A stretch of 64,000 nt of DNA from Podaxis mareebaensis. Its lineage: Eukaryota > Basidiomycota > Agaricomycetes > Agaricales > Agaricaceae. Below the pieces are notes generated by a model. The model searched no databases. It had not been told where the DNA came from and saw only the letters and a program-made list of their open reading frames with translations. A program made the translations under genes and the position numbers. Location: contig JAEUWP010000021.1 of NCBI GenBank assembly GCA_018524725.1, forward strand, positions 1-64,000. The letters run 5' to 3'. The stretch's first letter is position 1, and the number at the start of each line of letters is the position of its first letter. Positions 22,877 to 34,930 of this stretch are shown here, one piece after another.

Positions 22877-23526
22877 TGTTGAGGAATTAATCAGCATTAT
22901 GCTTACGCGTACATTTGCCATTGGCAGTACATGCTGAATCCTCGACATATACACTCTGCATTGACAGAGATGATATATTTTTGGAACCCTCCATAGCTTC
23001 ATGCTATGATTAGATTGATCCATTTCTATTAATACTTTTATACACATACGTAGACGTATGGCCTGTGTTAGTATTACTCATATCCTCATGGATTATGACT
23101 TGTAGAAACATCCTTTGACTGTGGATGACTCCTGTAGCATACGGTAGAGTCATGTTCTTTCTTATTTTATCTTTTACATGCACATTCTTCATGTTATATG
23201 TGTGTATGCCTTATGTTTCTCTTACTCATGCATGTATCTTACCCTTGACCCAGTGTCATAGCTCTATGGTATTTAAACCTTCATGTAGTAGCATACTTTC
23301 TTCACTGGAGTTTTATATTCCTCATCTACTCGACTATCTAGCTCTCTTAAGCTCAACATTCCTCACTACTTTCAATTCGGTCTTATCTTCTCTGGTACAC
23401 CTCAAGACTCGCCCTTCCCACATTTCTCTGGAGCTCTTCCCATTCGACCAGCCTCGGATTGTGAGTAACTGGTTTACTCTCCACTGACGCTATGCTTGTG
23501 TAGTAGCAACCATTCTCCCCTCGTCA
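22877..23526 (+). repeat. 5' LTR of Copia element
   Basis: This 650-bp LTR is the same length as 30206-30855. The two differ at roughly 26 positions, all transitions and about 24 of them at CpG-derived sites. That inflates any age estimate made from LTR divergence. Confidence 0.95.
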
Positions 23527-23540
23527 GGTTATGGGCCCTG
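23527..23540 (+). promoter_or_regulatory. Copia primer-binding site for half-tRNA-iMet
   Basis: GGTTATGGGCCCTG directly abuts the 5' LTR. Its reverse complement, CAGGGCCCATAACC, contains the CAT anticodon in the context of the initiator tRNA-Met anticodon arm. Drosophila copia and yeast Ty5 are known to prime from such an internally cleaved initiator tRNA. Confidence 0.75.
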
Positions 23541-23709
23541 AGACTCTCCTTTCGAGGATTCTCTCCTATTAACTTAGGATTGAGATAAAGACATCTTGGG
23601 ATAAGCCTATTTCTACCTTTATCATTATCTGTATACAATGTTATACTAATACCCCTTTTTATCATGCTTAGTCAATTTTCTATCTGCCAATTTCTTTGAT
23701 ACGTCAAAT

Positions 23710-26700
23710 ATGGCTTTGACTATTGCTACTTCTTCTCTTCCTAAACTTGAGGGTCCCTCTAACTATAAGTTTTGGGCTCATCGTCTTCAAGGAGCACTTT
23801 CCTTGATTAGCATTACCAGTTCCACAGAAATGGGCTGGACTCTAACCAGTGGAACAGTGACAGCACCTGCTCAGAATGACGCAGCTGAAATGGCATGTCA
23901 GAATCAGATGAAGGCACAAGCCTTATCAATCATCAAAAACACGTTGCCTGATTCTATGCTGCTTCATGGTAGAACAGCCCCCGACACCTTATGGACTTAT
24001 CTCCAAACTCAATTTGGAACACTTGGTCCAGCTAATGTCTATGGCTTGTTCATCTGAGCTCTGAAGAAGAGAATCACTGGCAAAAGAGATATTGTGGTTG
24101 ATATCGCCGAAATGGTGACTCTCTTCACTCAGGTTGAGGAAGCTACTGCTGCCATCCCTGAGGTTCTCAGAGCTATGGTTCTTCTTTCAGCTATTCCGGA
24201 TAATTGGGATTCAGTCCGACAATCGTTGTTGACCAACAACACTATGATCGCTGCCTTAACTTGGAAAGTGGTCGCAGATGCTTTAAATGCTGAATGGGCT
24301 CAATGGAATGGATGTAACAAAATGTCCTCCCACCTCGCCAATGCTCAATCTGCTAACAAAGCTAAGCTTCCCAATGACCAAGGTGGTCCTTCCACCTGGA
24401 ACAAATCTCGTCCAGGTCCACCTTGGAGTCAATTTATCCCTCAGCCTGTCAGCTGGGATAAAACCTCCAACAGTCCCAAGCCTCAAGGCCAACAAGGCAG
24501 TCAGCCTGGCCAATGGCAGACCATCAAGCTGAAGAAGAAGAGGGCTCCCAAGAAGAAGAAATCCCCTAATGCCTCAGCCAAACCAGCTGATTCTATAGCG
24601 GGTTTTGCTGCACCTGTTCACCTAGCGGTGGCACCTCCACTTCCCCCTGCTAGTGCTGGTAGACCTTATACAGGTCCCAATATGCACCCATTCGACCTCT
24701 TAGATCGAATCCAGAGGCTGCAAGTGAATGCACCTCGCGTTCTGCCTCAGGCTTTGGTCCAACAATGCCTAGCCGCTATGGTTCCACAGGATCGTCCCCT
24801 GCTTCCCTCACTTTCTCATCGGGTACGATCTCAGAATCCTGTTCCCATTGCTCCAACTTACTCTTCTGCTTTGCAGGAGAAACATAAGTTTGAGGAGTCT
24901 AAAATAGAGGCGAGTAACCTCTGTTTTACTGCTATTCTTGAGCTAGAGATACTCAATCTCACACAGGAAGTGCAAGAGACCCTCAAGGCGATGAAACGTC
25001 AATGGACTGATATGGCAACTAAGTCGCTGGATCAGATCCGAGAGGAACAGAAGATCAGAACCCAATGCTATTGTGACATCAATCATGCCTGTAAGCTTCA
25101 CCAACCTCCCACTAAATGAAGCATCGAGGAGCTGATTGAGGAAACCTTACTCCTCATGTCGCTAGATGATGCATCCAAGAAAGTGAAGAACTTTGACAAA
25201 GACTTTCCACCACTTCCAGGACAGTCTGGTCTTCTTCCACCCAGTCACCCAGTCAAGGTAGGCAATTACGCTCGATGTGTCTGCATGGGTAAATGGACTA
25301 AGAATCCACCCAAGAAGACTTCCCCTTCCATGTAGCGAGCCGAAAAGCTGTATGACATTGTTGAAGAAGCTCTTTGTGAACATGAAGAAGAGAAGCAGAG
25401 GAAGGCACATGAACTTCACTTCAAGAAGAAGCCAAAGGTTCAAGGGGAATGCTACATCCCACACGTAGGTCGCTTCTATCAAGATCTGATGAACCAACTG
25501 ATTCATTTTGGTGTCATTCAGGATACTTGCAAAGTCGATCCTAAAGTATGTGTTAATCCTATTGGTCGATTATGGCTCATTCATTTCCTTGTTACCCAAC
25601 AGGGAGAACAGAGTTCTTGTGCCCTTCAAGAGGCGCTTGCCATGATTGACAAAAACCCTGAAGGTTATCCATCTGATCTGAAAGATGTTGAATACCTTTA
25701 CTCAATAGGTTTAACAGAATGTGAATGGGATGAAGCAATGGCACCTTCGACCTTGTTGGTCAATGTTCCGCCTGCACCACCTTCTTCTCCACATCTACCC
25801 AGAGCATCTCATCCCAATGATGAGATTGACCTCATCAGGAGCGACGTTGAAGATTGCCTGCCTCTCATCAATGGCCCACATCACCTTTCTGACGTTGATT
25901 ACGATGCTGACAACACGAGTGATGCCAATAGTGACTTCGAGAAGAAGAAGGCTATAGGGTATGTAATCCATATCTTATCACCATCATCTGATGCTGATCA
26001 CCTCCATACTCAGACTGGTCACAATGCTTCCTCTTGGGAAGAAGAAGGGCAAGCTCGGCAAGAAGCGCTGCACCAAGGCCAAACATCATGAGGTTTAGAG
26101 GGTCATCCGTGCAGGACAAAAGGAAGAAGAGGAGATGAGCACCTACCGCCACAGGAATGGATACTTAGGTGGCTCATAGCTTTGGACAATGTCAATTTTT
26201 GCAATGGATCATGTACAGAACACATAGCGATGTGCACAAGCACATCTTGCTTTAATGTTATACATTCTGTACATGCACCTCCCAGTCTGAAATCCTCTAA
26301 GATCAGAAGATATGAAGATGATGAGATGATAAAAATGGATGAGTATGACGCTATCTGGTTATTAGATTCAGGAGCATCTGGGCATTATATGCCATATATG
26401 GAAGACTTCATTGACTTCCAATATTACCCTGAACCTATAACTGTATACACTGCTGGTGAACCAATGATATCACCAGGACATGGAACTGTATTAATTGAAA
26501 CCATGGTTAATACAGATAATGGCACTCGGATACTTAATCATTCATATCTATATCCAGTGCATTACTTACAAGGTAGCAGAGATCGATTGTTATCAGTTGG
26601 TCAGCTCACCAAGGCTGGAGCTAAAATTGAAACCACTGATATCTGCTCACACGTCAATGATTCGTTGGATGAGCCAATACTAGTTGCACAACCAATGATC

Positions 26701-29700
26701 GGTTGTTCACCTACACTTCATTATGTGAAGAGTAAGATTGTTAAATCGCAAAGCGACATGCATGCATTCACAACTAGTACTGTACCAGGGTACGACATCC
26801 TCCATAATAGGATGGGACACCTGTCAGATTGTATCCTCAAACACTTTGAGACAAATATGATCGGCTTTCCTCATGTAGATATTCCCAAAAATAGCATGAA
26901 ACCATGTGAAGGTTGTGCTATGGGAAAAATGCATCAGAAAAGCTTCAATATAAACTTCAAAAGAGCATCCAGGCCTTTAGAAAGAATCCATTCAGATCTT
27001 TTAGAAATGCCTAAAGTCAGCTACCGAAAATATAAATGGGTAATGACTATTTTGGACAACTTCTCCTCAAACACTTGGATTCATTTACTTCGTAAAAAAT
27101 CCAAAGCTCCCACAATAATGAAGAACTTCTTGACCTTAGTCATGAAACATATTGGTGGTCCAGTAAAGTTCTTACACACTGATCAAGGAGGAGAATATGT
27201 CAAAGAAAGCTTACAAGCTCTCTTATGCTCTCAAGGGATTATCCATGTGACAAGTGCTCCACATGCTCACCAACAAAATGGTAGAGCAGAACACCTCAAC
27301 CGTACCTTAATGGATAAAGCTGAAGCCATGTGGCATCATGCTTGTATTCCAGATGGTTGGTGGGAATTCGCAATTGATACAGCTTGTTATCTTTACAATC
27401 ACACTCCCATGTCTCGACTTGATTGGAAAACCCCTCAAGAAGTTTTAATGGGTATAAAACCAGATGTTTCTAAATTTAGAACCTTTGGATGTGGTGCTTA
27501 TGCGTTCTTACCCAAAGAAGTCCAGAAAGATAAGTTATCCCCCAAATTGGAATTAATGATATTCCTGGGATATTCTTCGGACCAAAAGAATTATCTGTTC
27601 ATGCATCATCTACAAGGCAATGTGCTTTATGTTTTGCCTACAGCCATTTTCGATGAACAGTTCTTTCCTAAATGTTCTGAAAAGAAACATAGATCAAATA
27701 GTAGTTGAAGTTCTTCTAGAAGAACTCCTACACCTCAAAGCAAGGTTATAATTTACCCTAGACAGGATAACTCGAGGTCACCACCTCCGGAACAACCTTT
27801 GGCTCCAATGCCACCATCATCCTCATTGTCCAGTCCAGATCCCAGATATTGGAATGGAACTCCAGATGCTGATGACAATGATGAGAAGAACAGCGAACAC
27901 GACATTCCACGAGAAGATCGTGATTCTGATTTAGAATATGCTGATCCTAAAGATTATCCTGATCTAGAAAGACATTCACCTATGCAAAGCATTGATCTGA
28001 ATGATAATCAAGATTCATCTCCATATTTGGATGACTTTGAAGAATGAGGCAATGATCGACCTTATACAGCCTCTCCCCCTGTTCCTCAGTCTCCAAGATT
28101 AGAAGAACATGAGAATTGCAGCAATGATCCTCCCTTTAGGGAAGAATCATCAAGTCCAGTACCAAGAACTTCTGAAAGTGAAGTACCACATGGTCCTGCC
28201 ACAACATCTTCTAGGTTTTCTCCTATGAAACCTGCTCAGAAACATCAAGCCACTTCTCCACCATGGATGTAGCAATGGCAAACACCTTTTAATCAACATC
28301 CTCAAAGAGAACAACGTGTTCCTTCTAAACCAGGGAACATATATGGAGATCAACATCCAGTACAAGTACTATGCAATTATCATGGCTTCAAATGGATACC
28401 TCCTAAAGGAGAACCATTACTTAAGTGAGTTCACAAATGAAGCCCAGTAACACTTCCTGATGTTGAAAATGAAATGCCACCTGATGAACAAACACTTGAT
28501 TCTTCACAAACTTCTATGTTGATGGAACTTATGATGGTACATCACGTGAACAAGTTATGCAAAGAAGGAGGAGTACAGTTCATCAATTTTCTTTTCGCAA
28601 ACAAAATTGATGCATCATATACCCCAAAGGTCTTCAAAGACTTAGCTAAACTCCCCAAGGAGATCTGTGATAAGTGGTATAAAGCTTGTCTTGAAGAAAT
28701 AGATGCATTAAAGAAACGACAAGTTTATGAACTTGTTGACCTTCCAAAAGGAAGAAGAGCAATTGGTAATCAATGGGTATTCACTCCAAAATCTGATGGC
28801 AGATTCAGATCTTGACTAGTCGCACAAGGGTTCTCACAAATCGAAGGTATTGACTTCAATGAACTCTTCTCTCCTGTTGTCCAGTACAAGACCGCATGAT
28901 TGCTATTTGCGATAGCTGCCCTCGAGGACTGGGATATGTTTGGTCTTGACGTGAAGACCACTTATCTCTACAGACATCTTAAGGAAGAAATATATATACG
29001 ACAACCAGAAGGTTTCGTCCAAAAAGGACAAGAAACCAAAGTATGGTGCTTGAAATGTGCCTTATATGGTCTCAAACAAGCTGGCCGACAATGGTGGCTT
29101 GAAGTGACAAATTTGATGAAAGAACTAGGATTTAAACGAGCATCACTTGATGCCAGAGTCTATTATTACTATGATACACGAGAGAAATCTCTTATCATTG
29201 CACTACTTTATGTGGATGATGTGGCTTTCTTAGGACTGCATGGATCAAAAGTTCTTCATCAGAAGATAAAAGCATTTATGGAAAAATGGGAATGTTGCTT
29301 CTTAGGTGAACTAACTGAATTCCTTGGAATGCGCATCACACAAGACTGTGAAAACCTATTGATCATGATTGATCAACAACCTTACCTTGATAAGGTTTTA
29401 GAACATTTTAATGTGGTTGAAAAAGCCAAATCAACTCCATTGCTGAAAGACTTCGTCTTTACCACAGCAAAAGATGAGGCATCTGCTAATTTTAGGCAGA
29501 AGTACCAACAATTGGTTGGATCTTTAATGTACTTAATGATCGGATCATGTCCCGATATTGCTTTTGCAGTTGTCAAGTTATCCCAACAAATGACGAATCC
29601 ATTATGGGAACACTATAAAGCTGGCTTACATACTTTACAATACCTTCGCAGCACATCTAAATATGCCATTGTCTATGATGGACAAACAAACAAAGGAATC

Positions 29701-30171
29701 AATGTGTTCTCTGATTCTGATTGGGCACAAGATCCAGAAACCAGAAAATCAGTCACTGGCTTCTTTATTAGAATAGCTGGAGCAGCCATTTCATGGCTAT
29801 CTCAGCGCCAGAAGACTGTTGCCTTATCATCGACAGAAGCCGAATATATGGCTTTGTCAGATGCTAGTCAACAAATTGAGTGGACAGTTAACCTGCTCAC
29901 TGAAATCGGCATTAATCCTGAAAGGATTAAAAAACTACACTTATTCAGTGATAACTGAGGTTCAGTATTTTGGGCCAAAAATCCGGTTACCGAAAAACGT
30001 TCAAAACATGTGGATGTTAAATACCACTATATCCACAATCTACTTGAGGACGAGAAATTCCTCTTGTATAATATTAAAGGAACTGAAAACCCTGCAGATT
30101 TACTAACTAAGAATCTCAACATGCAGAAGTTTAATTTCTTCTTGCCTTCATTAGGCATCAAATTCTTTTGA
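23710..30171 (+). pseudogene. Copia gag-pol polyprotein, single frame with nonsense codons
   Basis: One frame of 2153 codons runs from ATG 23710 to TGA 30169-30171. Domains in order are Gag (LEGPSNYKFWAHRLQGAL at the start), aspartic protease (LLDSGASGHYM near 26360), GAG-pre-integrase zinc site (HNRMGHL...CEGCAMGK near 26810-26930), integrase core (HSDLLEMP, HTDQGGEY and NGRAEHLNR, 26990-27300), reverse transcriptase (ALYGLKQAGRQW and YVDD near 29210) and RNase H (SDSDWA, SSTEAEYMALSDA, 29710-29870). Twelve in-frame stops interrupt it: TGA at 24055, 25117, 26089, 27706, 28045, 28426, 28438, 28813, 28897 and 29956, and TAG at 25333 and 28270. No frameshift is needed. Ten TGA of twelve fits CGA-to-TGA mutation. 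This copy cannot express Pol. Confidence 0.95.
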
Positions 30172-30190
30172 ACTTCACGCTCTGACAATT

Positions 30191-30205
30191 TCGAGTGAGG
30201 AGGAG
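30191..30205 (+). promoter_or_regulatory. Polypurine tract of Copia element
   Basis: The purine-rich run GAGTGAGGAGGAG lies directly before the 3' LTR, as expected for the plus-strand primer. Confidence 0.7.
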
Positions 30206-30855
30206 TGTTGAGGAATTAATCAGCATTACGCTTACACATACATTTGCCATTGGCAGTACATGCTGAATCCTCGATGTATACACTCTGCATTGACAGAGAT
30301 GATATATTTTTGGAACCCTCCATAGCTTCATGCTATGATTAGATTGATCCATTTCTATTAATACTTTTATACACATACATAGATGTACGGCCTGTGTTAG
30401 TATTACTCATATCCTCATGGATTATGACTTGTAGAAACATCCTTTGACTGCGGATGACTCCTGTAGCATACAGTAGAGTCATGTTCTTTCTTATTTTATC
30501 TTTTACATGCACATTCTTCATGTTATACGCACATATGCCTTATGTTTCTCTTACTCATGCATGTATCTTACCCTTGACCCAGTGTCGTAGCTCTACAGTA
30601 TTTAAACCTTCATGTAGTAGCGTACTTTCTTCACTGGAGTTTCATATTCCTCGTCTACTCGACTATCTAGCTCTCTTAAGCTCAACATTCCTCACTACTT
30701 TCAATTCGGTCTTATCTTCTCTGGTACACCTCAAGACTCGCCCTTCCCACATTTCTCTGGAGCTCTTCCCGTTCGACCAGCCTCGGATTGTGAGCAACTG
30801 GTTTACTCTCCACTGACACTATGCTTGTGTAGTAGCAACCGTTCTCCCCTTGTCA
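30206..30855 (+). repeat. 3' LTR of Copia element
   Basis: This is the 650-bp partner of 22877-23526. Confidence 0.95.
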
Positions 30856-30860
30856 GAGGC
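30856..30860. repeat. Right target-site duplication of Copia element
   Basis: GAGGC is identical to 22872-22876. Confidence 0.9.
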
Positions 30861-31148
30861 ACCCGCACAAGACCAGGCTACACAGCACGAGGGGCCGACT
30901 TGGAAATCTGGTGTAAGATGTGCTGGGTCGTGGCAAGTCGGAATATCGTTTGGTTACCGTGTAGAGGACACACCGGTAGATGGATCATGGAGAAGTGACT
31001 GACAAGTGATTGTTGTACAGTGACGTTGAAGCTAACATTGATTAATATTGATTGTTGGTTGATGTGACAACTAACTTCCCATGCCTGGGGTACAGCCGTA
31101 GAGGGCCCAAAGGGGGCGAGCTGCTCTACATCCCTTCTTCTGCCCACC
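30861..31148 (+). repeat. NACHT spacer repeat, right part
   Basis: The spacer continues across the Copia insertion (cacgaggggccgacttgg, compare 18108) up to NACHT copy C. A diverged form of the conserved 5' element (GTGACAACTAACTTCCCA) is at 31064. Confidence 0.55.
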
Positions 31149-33154
31149 ATGTCCAGCGGTATTCTACAGAGCGCTCATAACCTTGTTTTCAACAATGCGC
31201 AGTTAGTCGACAATTCGACTAACAACTTGGTTATCACTGGAGAGAGGGGCGCTGGTAACCCGACCCGCACCATCTTGGGCGTCATTCATTGATAACGTAT
31301 AACAGGTCTCAAGATACTCCTCGATGCGTCTATGCGAGATGCATTTCATGATTCCTCTGCTCGATACCCGCCACCTCGATGCCATCCTGGTACCCGCCAG
31401 AATTTCATCGACACAATCACTAATTGGGCGCTCAGCACTTCCAGCCACACCGAACGCATACTTTGGATGCATGGGCCTGCAGGGGTTGGAAAATCAGCTG
31501 TAGCGCAATCCTGTGCAGACCTCCTAGCTGAGCAGACCAAGCTGGGAGCTGCATTCTTCTTCTCCCGCCCGAATGAACGGAATGATCCAGATCGCCTTTT
31601 TACCTCCATCTCATATCAAATCGCCATTAAATCCGACTCTTATGGTAATCTACTCGACCATCGCATCGGAAAGGACCCGACGCTCGTCACAAAATCGATT
31701 ACAGAGCAGTTCCAAGAGCTCCTGGTGAAGCCTCTGCGGCAGCTGGGAACCCATGGAGCAAATATTGAGGGATTGGTCATCATCATTGACGGAATTGATG
31801 AGTGTGAGGGCAGAGAAGCACAATCCGATATTGTGGAGGTTGTCGTAGCGTCTGTCCGAGAAAAGACAATGCCACTCCGCTGGATATTCCTCAGCCGCCC
31901 CGAGCCCCATATCGTCGCGTCATTTACTACAAACGACGTGCGTTCATTATCGCGCCACCTTGAACTCCCGGTATCTCGCAAGATCGACAATGAAATCACA
32001 CTTTACTTGAAAGACAAACTGCGGAAGATACAACAAAGGGGCGGGCTGCCAGACTCATGGCCATCCGAGCGAGAGATTGGAATCCTCGTTAATCTCTCAG
32101 GAGGTCTGTTTATCTATGCTGCTACAGTTGTCCGCTTCGTTGGCGAGCACAATTCCTCTGGTCCTGTTGACCAGTTACGTGCTGTTCTTTCGCTTTCCAT
32201 GCATGACCGAGGGAAGACCGACTCGGAGCATCCGTTGGCGGAACTCGACCTGTTCTACACCCTGATTATGCGACGCATCCCCCCGAAGATTCTTTCAACA
32301 ATCAACAGAATCTTGCTCCTCACGAGCTACTTCAGCACTCCCGATGTCCAGGTTCTCCGGCTTGTACCAAAGGTTCTCGAACTTGCCAATATCCTTGGTC
32401 TCTCAGAGGCACAATTCCGGAACGCCTGCAGCTCTCTCCATTCAGTATTAAAGCTCGACTCCTTTCTAGAAATCAGGTTCTATCATGCATCATTCGTGGA
32501 CTTCTTACAAGATTCAAACCGATCCAAGGAGTTCTGCATCTATTCGAGTTTGGATGGCCTTCGCCGGGAGCTGCTTGAACGATTGAATGATGTGCACTCT
32601 CGCCATGCTGTTGGTATGGTGGTTACGGTTATATGTGATATATCGTACTAATTGTTATTTAAGCTTCCTCGCGCATCCCCATCAGCATTGATGTCACATG
32701 GCCTGACTTCAAGCGCATCAACGAATGCTGGGTATACGGCCACTTAGTTGTGACCTTTTTTGGACTCTGTCAATGGAAACAGCCCTTGGACAGACTGACG
32801 GCTACCTCTCTCCTCAATTTCGACTTCTACCTGATTCCTCGTCTATTGGAAGATCTGACCTTCCACGATTTTGAGTTATCACCGAAGAAGTTGAGAACAA
32901 ACGTGATTTTCGGCTCACTTCTCTTTCCGTTTCTTTACTTTGCTGATGCTACACTGCAGGTTCCAATGGAATTTCGAAGGCGGGTCGTCCGACGAGCCTA
33001 CAACCCAGTTATTTACTTACGCGAGCCGATGGATGCGCCCTGGCGTGATCGCTGGATACTTGGACGTGGGAAGAACAAAGTTGTATGTATTAAGGGTAGG
33101 GAAATGCACGCTTGGAAGCTCATTCCATATCCTACTTTCTCCGACTTGTTATAG
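31149..33154 (+). CDS. NACHT NTPase (STAND/NLR-like), copy C, intact
   Basis: Exons 31149-31254, 31306-32613, 32664-32902 and 32960-33154 give 615 aa, with introns of 50-57 bp at the same positions and phases as copies A and D. The N-terminal motif is LQSAHNLVFNNAQLVDN. Walker A is GPAGVGKSAVAQ, Walker B is VIIIDGIDEC, and LSRPEPHI follows. The C-terminal tail has YNPVIYLREP and GRGKNKVVC. The last intron (32903-32959) is 57 nt without a stop, so its retention would add 19 residues in frame. It lies directly downstream of the Copia insertion, whose LTR is about 290 bp from the start codon and could influence expression. A role as a self/non-self or stress switch is inference from the family. 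Confidence 0.9.
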
Positions 33155-33418
33155 CCCTACATAAATACGATCGCGTGTGACAATATTCTCGTGATACTCG
33201 AGCTTCTGGCTCAATGAAATTGCATCTTGCTCAACTGATGGAGAGCCTGGTGCCTTTAGAAGACGGAATTCAGCTAGCATTCAGCATTCCTTCTCCTTTG
33301 TAGCTCCTACCCAAATGAATCAATCGTTGCACTTCAATCCGCCCGGGTGGTTCTTAGGCACTTACAAACTACATCCTGTAGATACAGGAGTCCTCCATCA
33401 AGGGGCTGTTGAGGATAT
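33155..33418. other. Spacer between NACHT copy C and fragment
   Basis: No frame is supported. Confidence 0.4.
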
Positions 33419-34075
33419 GTGACCACTGGCGTCCATTAGTGGGTGAGGGCACGAGGTTGTTACACACTGCGCTACCGCCTTTGCTCCCCAACAGCTATTT
33501 CCAACGGGAACATGGAGGTTCCTAATGACTATTTGCAAACTATCAACAATTCCTTCCTTGGGGGACAACTAATAGCATAGTAGTCACTGGAGAGAAGGGG
33601 TTCCGGTGAGCTGTTCCGGTCATTCCGACCATCGGTTGTTGACAGCACCCGATAAGTCTCAAATTGCTCCATGAAAAGTTTATGCCGCATGCATTCCGTG
33701 ATTCTCTTGTTCGCTACCCCCCACCCCGATGCCGACTACTCTCCAGGACTTCCTCAATGAAATGACCAACCAGTGAGGGCCCGGTCTTTTAGGTAATATT
33801 AAACATGGGCCAGCTGAGTTTCGAAAACGGGCTGTAGCCGTCTTGTGCGGACCTTCCGGATCTGGCAAAAGAAGTTAGGACGTACATTCTTCTTCTCCGG
33901 TCCAAACGAACGGGACGATTCAAACTGCCTCTTCACCCCATCTCATTCCAAATTACCACCAGATTCAACGTTTATGGTGATATACTCGACCATCGCATCA
34001 GGAAGGACCCAACGCTTGTGGCAAAGTCCATTACAGAGCCGTCCCAAGAGCTCTTGGCGAATTTCTCCCTATTCT
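33419..34075 (+). pseudogene. Degenerate N-terminal fragment of a NACHT gene
   Basis: The 5' element (GTGACCACTGG), the start region (near 33511), the first intron donor after gagaaggggttccg, and the start of exon 2 (ttccgtgattctcttgttcgctacccccc, ending near ccaagagctcttggcg) all match copy D. Numerous indels and stops destroy the frame. The Walker A region is scrambled (33830-33880). The match stops before Walker B. It is a truncated duplicate. Confidence 0.75.
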
Positions 34076-34856
34076 ACTTCATTTTGTCGTATTGCACCTG
34101 TTAGTGATTATACGCAACATCGATTTATTAGCATCTTGCATATTCTACGTGAAACGACGATGCAACCCAGTACCACGTATGTCATGAGATCTATGGGTGA
34201 CATGTTGATAGACTACGTATAAACGAGAGACTGTGCTAGGGTGTATGGTGCGTCTACGTGAGTAAGATTACATGCGAGCATGTAAGAGTAATGATATATA
34301 TCTATATCTAAGGGTGAGACGGAAATGGTATCTCGGATTGCCATGTGTTTTCCCGAGAACCAGAAACTGTACAACTAGAGTTAGGTTAAATGGCTGAAGA
34401 GCTGCGGGAAGGCTGTGTCCGGTGATCATTTAAACATTAAGATAGGAGGTCGAACGGCTCATACGGAACGAGCCTAAGTAGTTTTTATTGTTACTCCTGG
34501 TACAATACCAATACCCCAGGTTGAGTATACTTGTCAATGTATCAGAGTCGACATGGGACACTTGTTGCAGGTCCGCCATCGTATCGACAGTGACTGATAT
34601 TATATGCGCTCAGCTTTCTACCACCAAGCATCTCAATGACTTGTTCGATCTTGCATACCTTTGGAGAATTACCGTGCATGTCCGAGCTGCAAGAACTAAT
34701 ACATACGTTCAGCATCAGGCGCTTCTCCTTCAAGTTTGTGGCATTCGGCCCATTGAGAACTGCCGTTCCACCGCACCGGATAGTTTGGATACGACTGGTC
34801 CCCACCCTGCAGGAGAGCTGTTAACATTGGTAATAAGTTGGTCCCAGGGACGAGGT
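34076..34856. other. Spacer before NACHT copy D, no supported gene
   Basis: The DNA is AT-rich with several TA-rich stretches (34280-34310). It could contain LTR or other repeat debris, but I found no matching ends or duplications. Confidence 0.35.
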
Positions 34857-34873
34857 GTGACAGCTAGCGCCCA
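34857..34873 (+). promoter_or_regulatory. Conserved 5' element before NACHT copy D
   Basis: GTGACAGCTAGCGCCCA lies 74 bp before the ATG and has one difference from copy A. Confidence 0.45.
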
Positions 34874-34930
34874 GTTAACAGCAGAGGACATGCGGCCGGT
34901 ACATTCTCTACAATCTTACTTCTTACCACC

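Larger units (their letters stand above)
22877..30855 (+). mobile_element. Complete Ty1/Copia retrotransposon
   Basis: The element is 7979 bp with two 650-bp LTRs (TGTTGAGG...GTCA) and the 5-bp duplication GAGGC. The order is primer site, a single gag-pol frame (23710-30171: Gag, protease, integrase, reverse transcriptase, RNase H), a polypurine tract and the 3' LTR. Integrase before RT defines Copia. The frame is continuous, but 12 nonsense codons block it. It is inserted in the NACHT spacer repeat at gggatgaggc|acc. Confidence 0.95.

Noticed and set aside
34076..34500. Possible solo LTR (TGTTAG... start near 34099)
   Set aside because: No matching CA end with a 5-bp duplication was found, and there is no second copy in the window.
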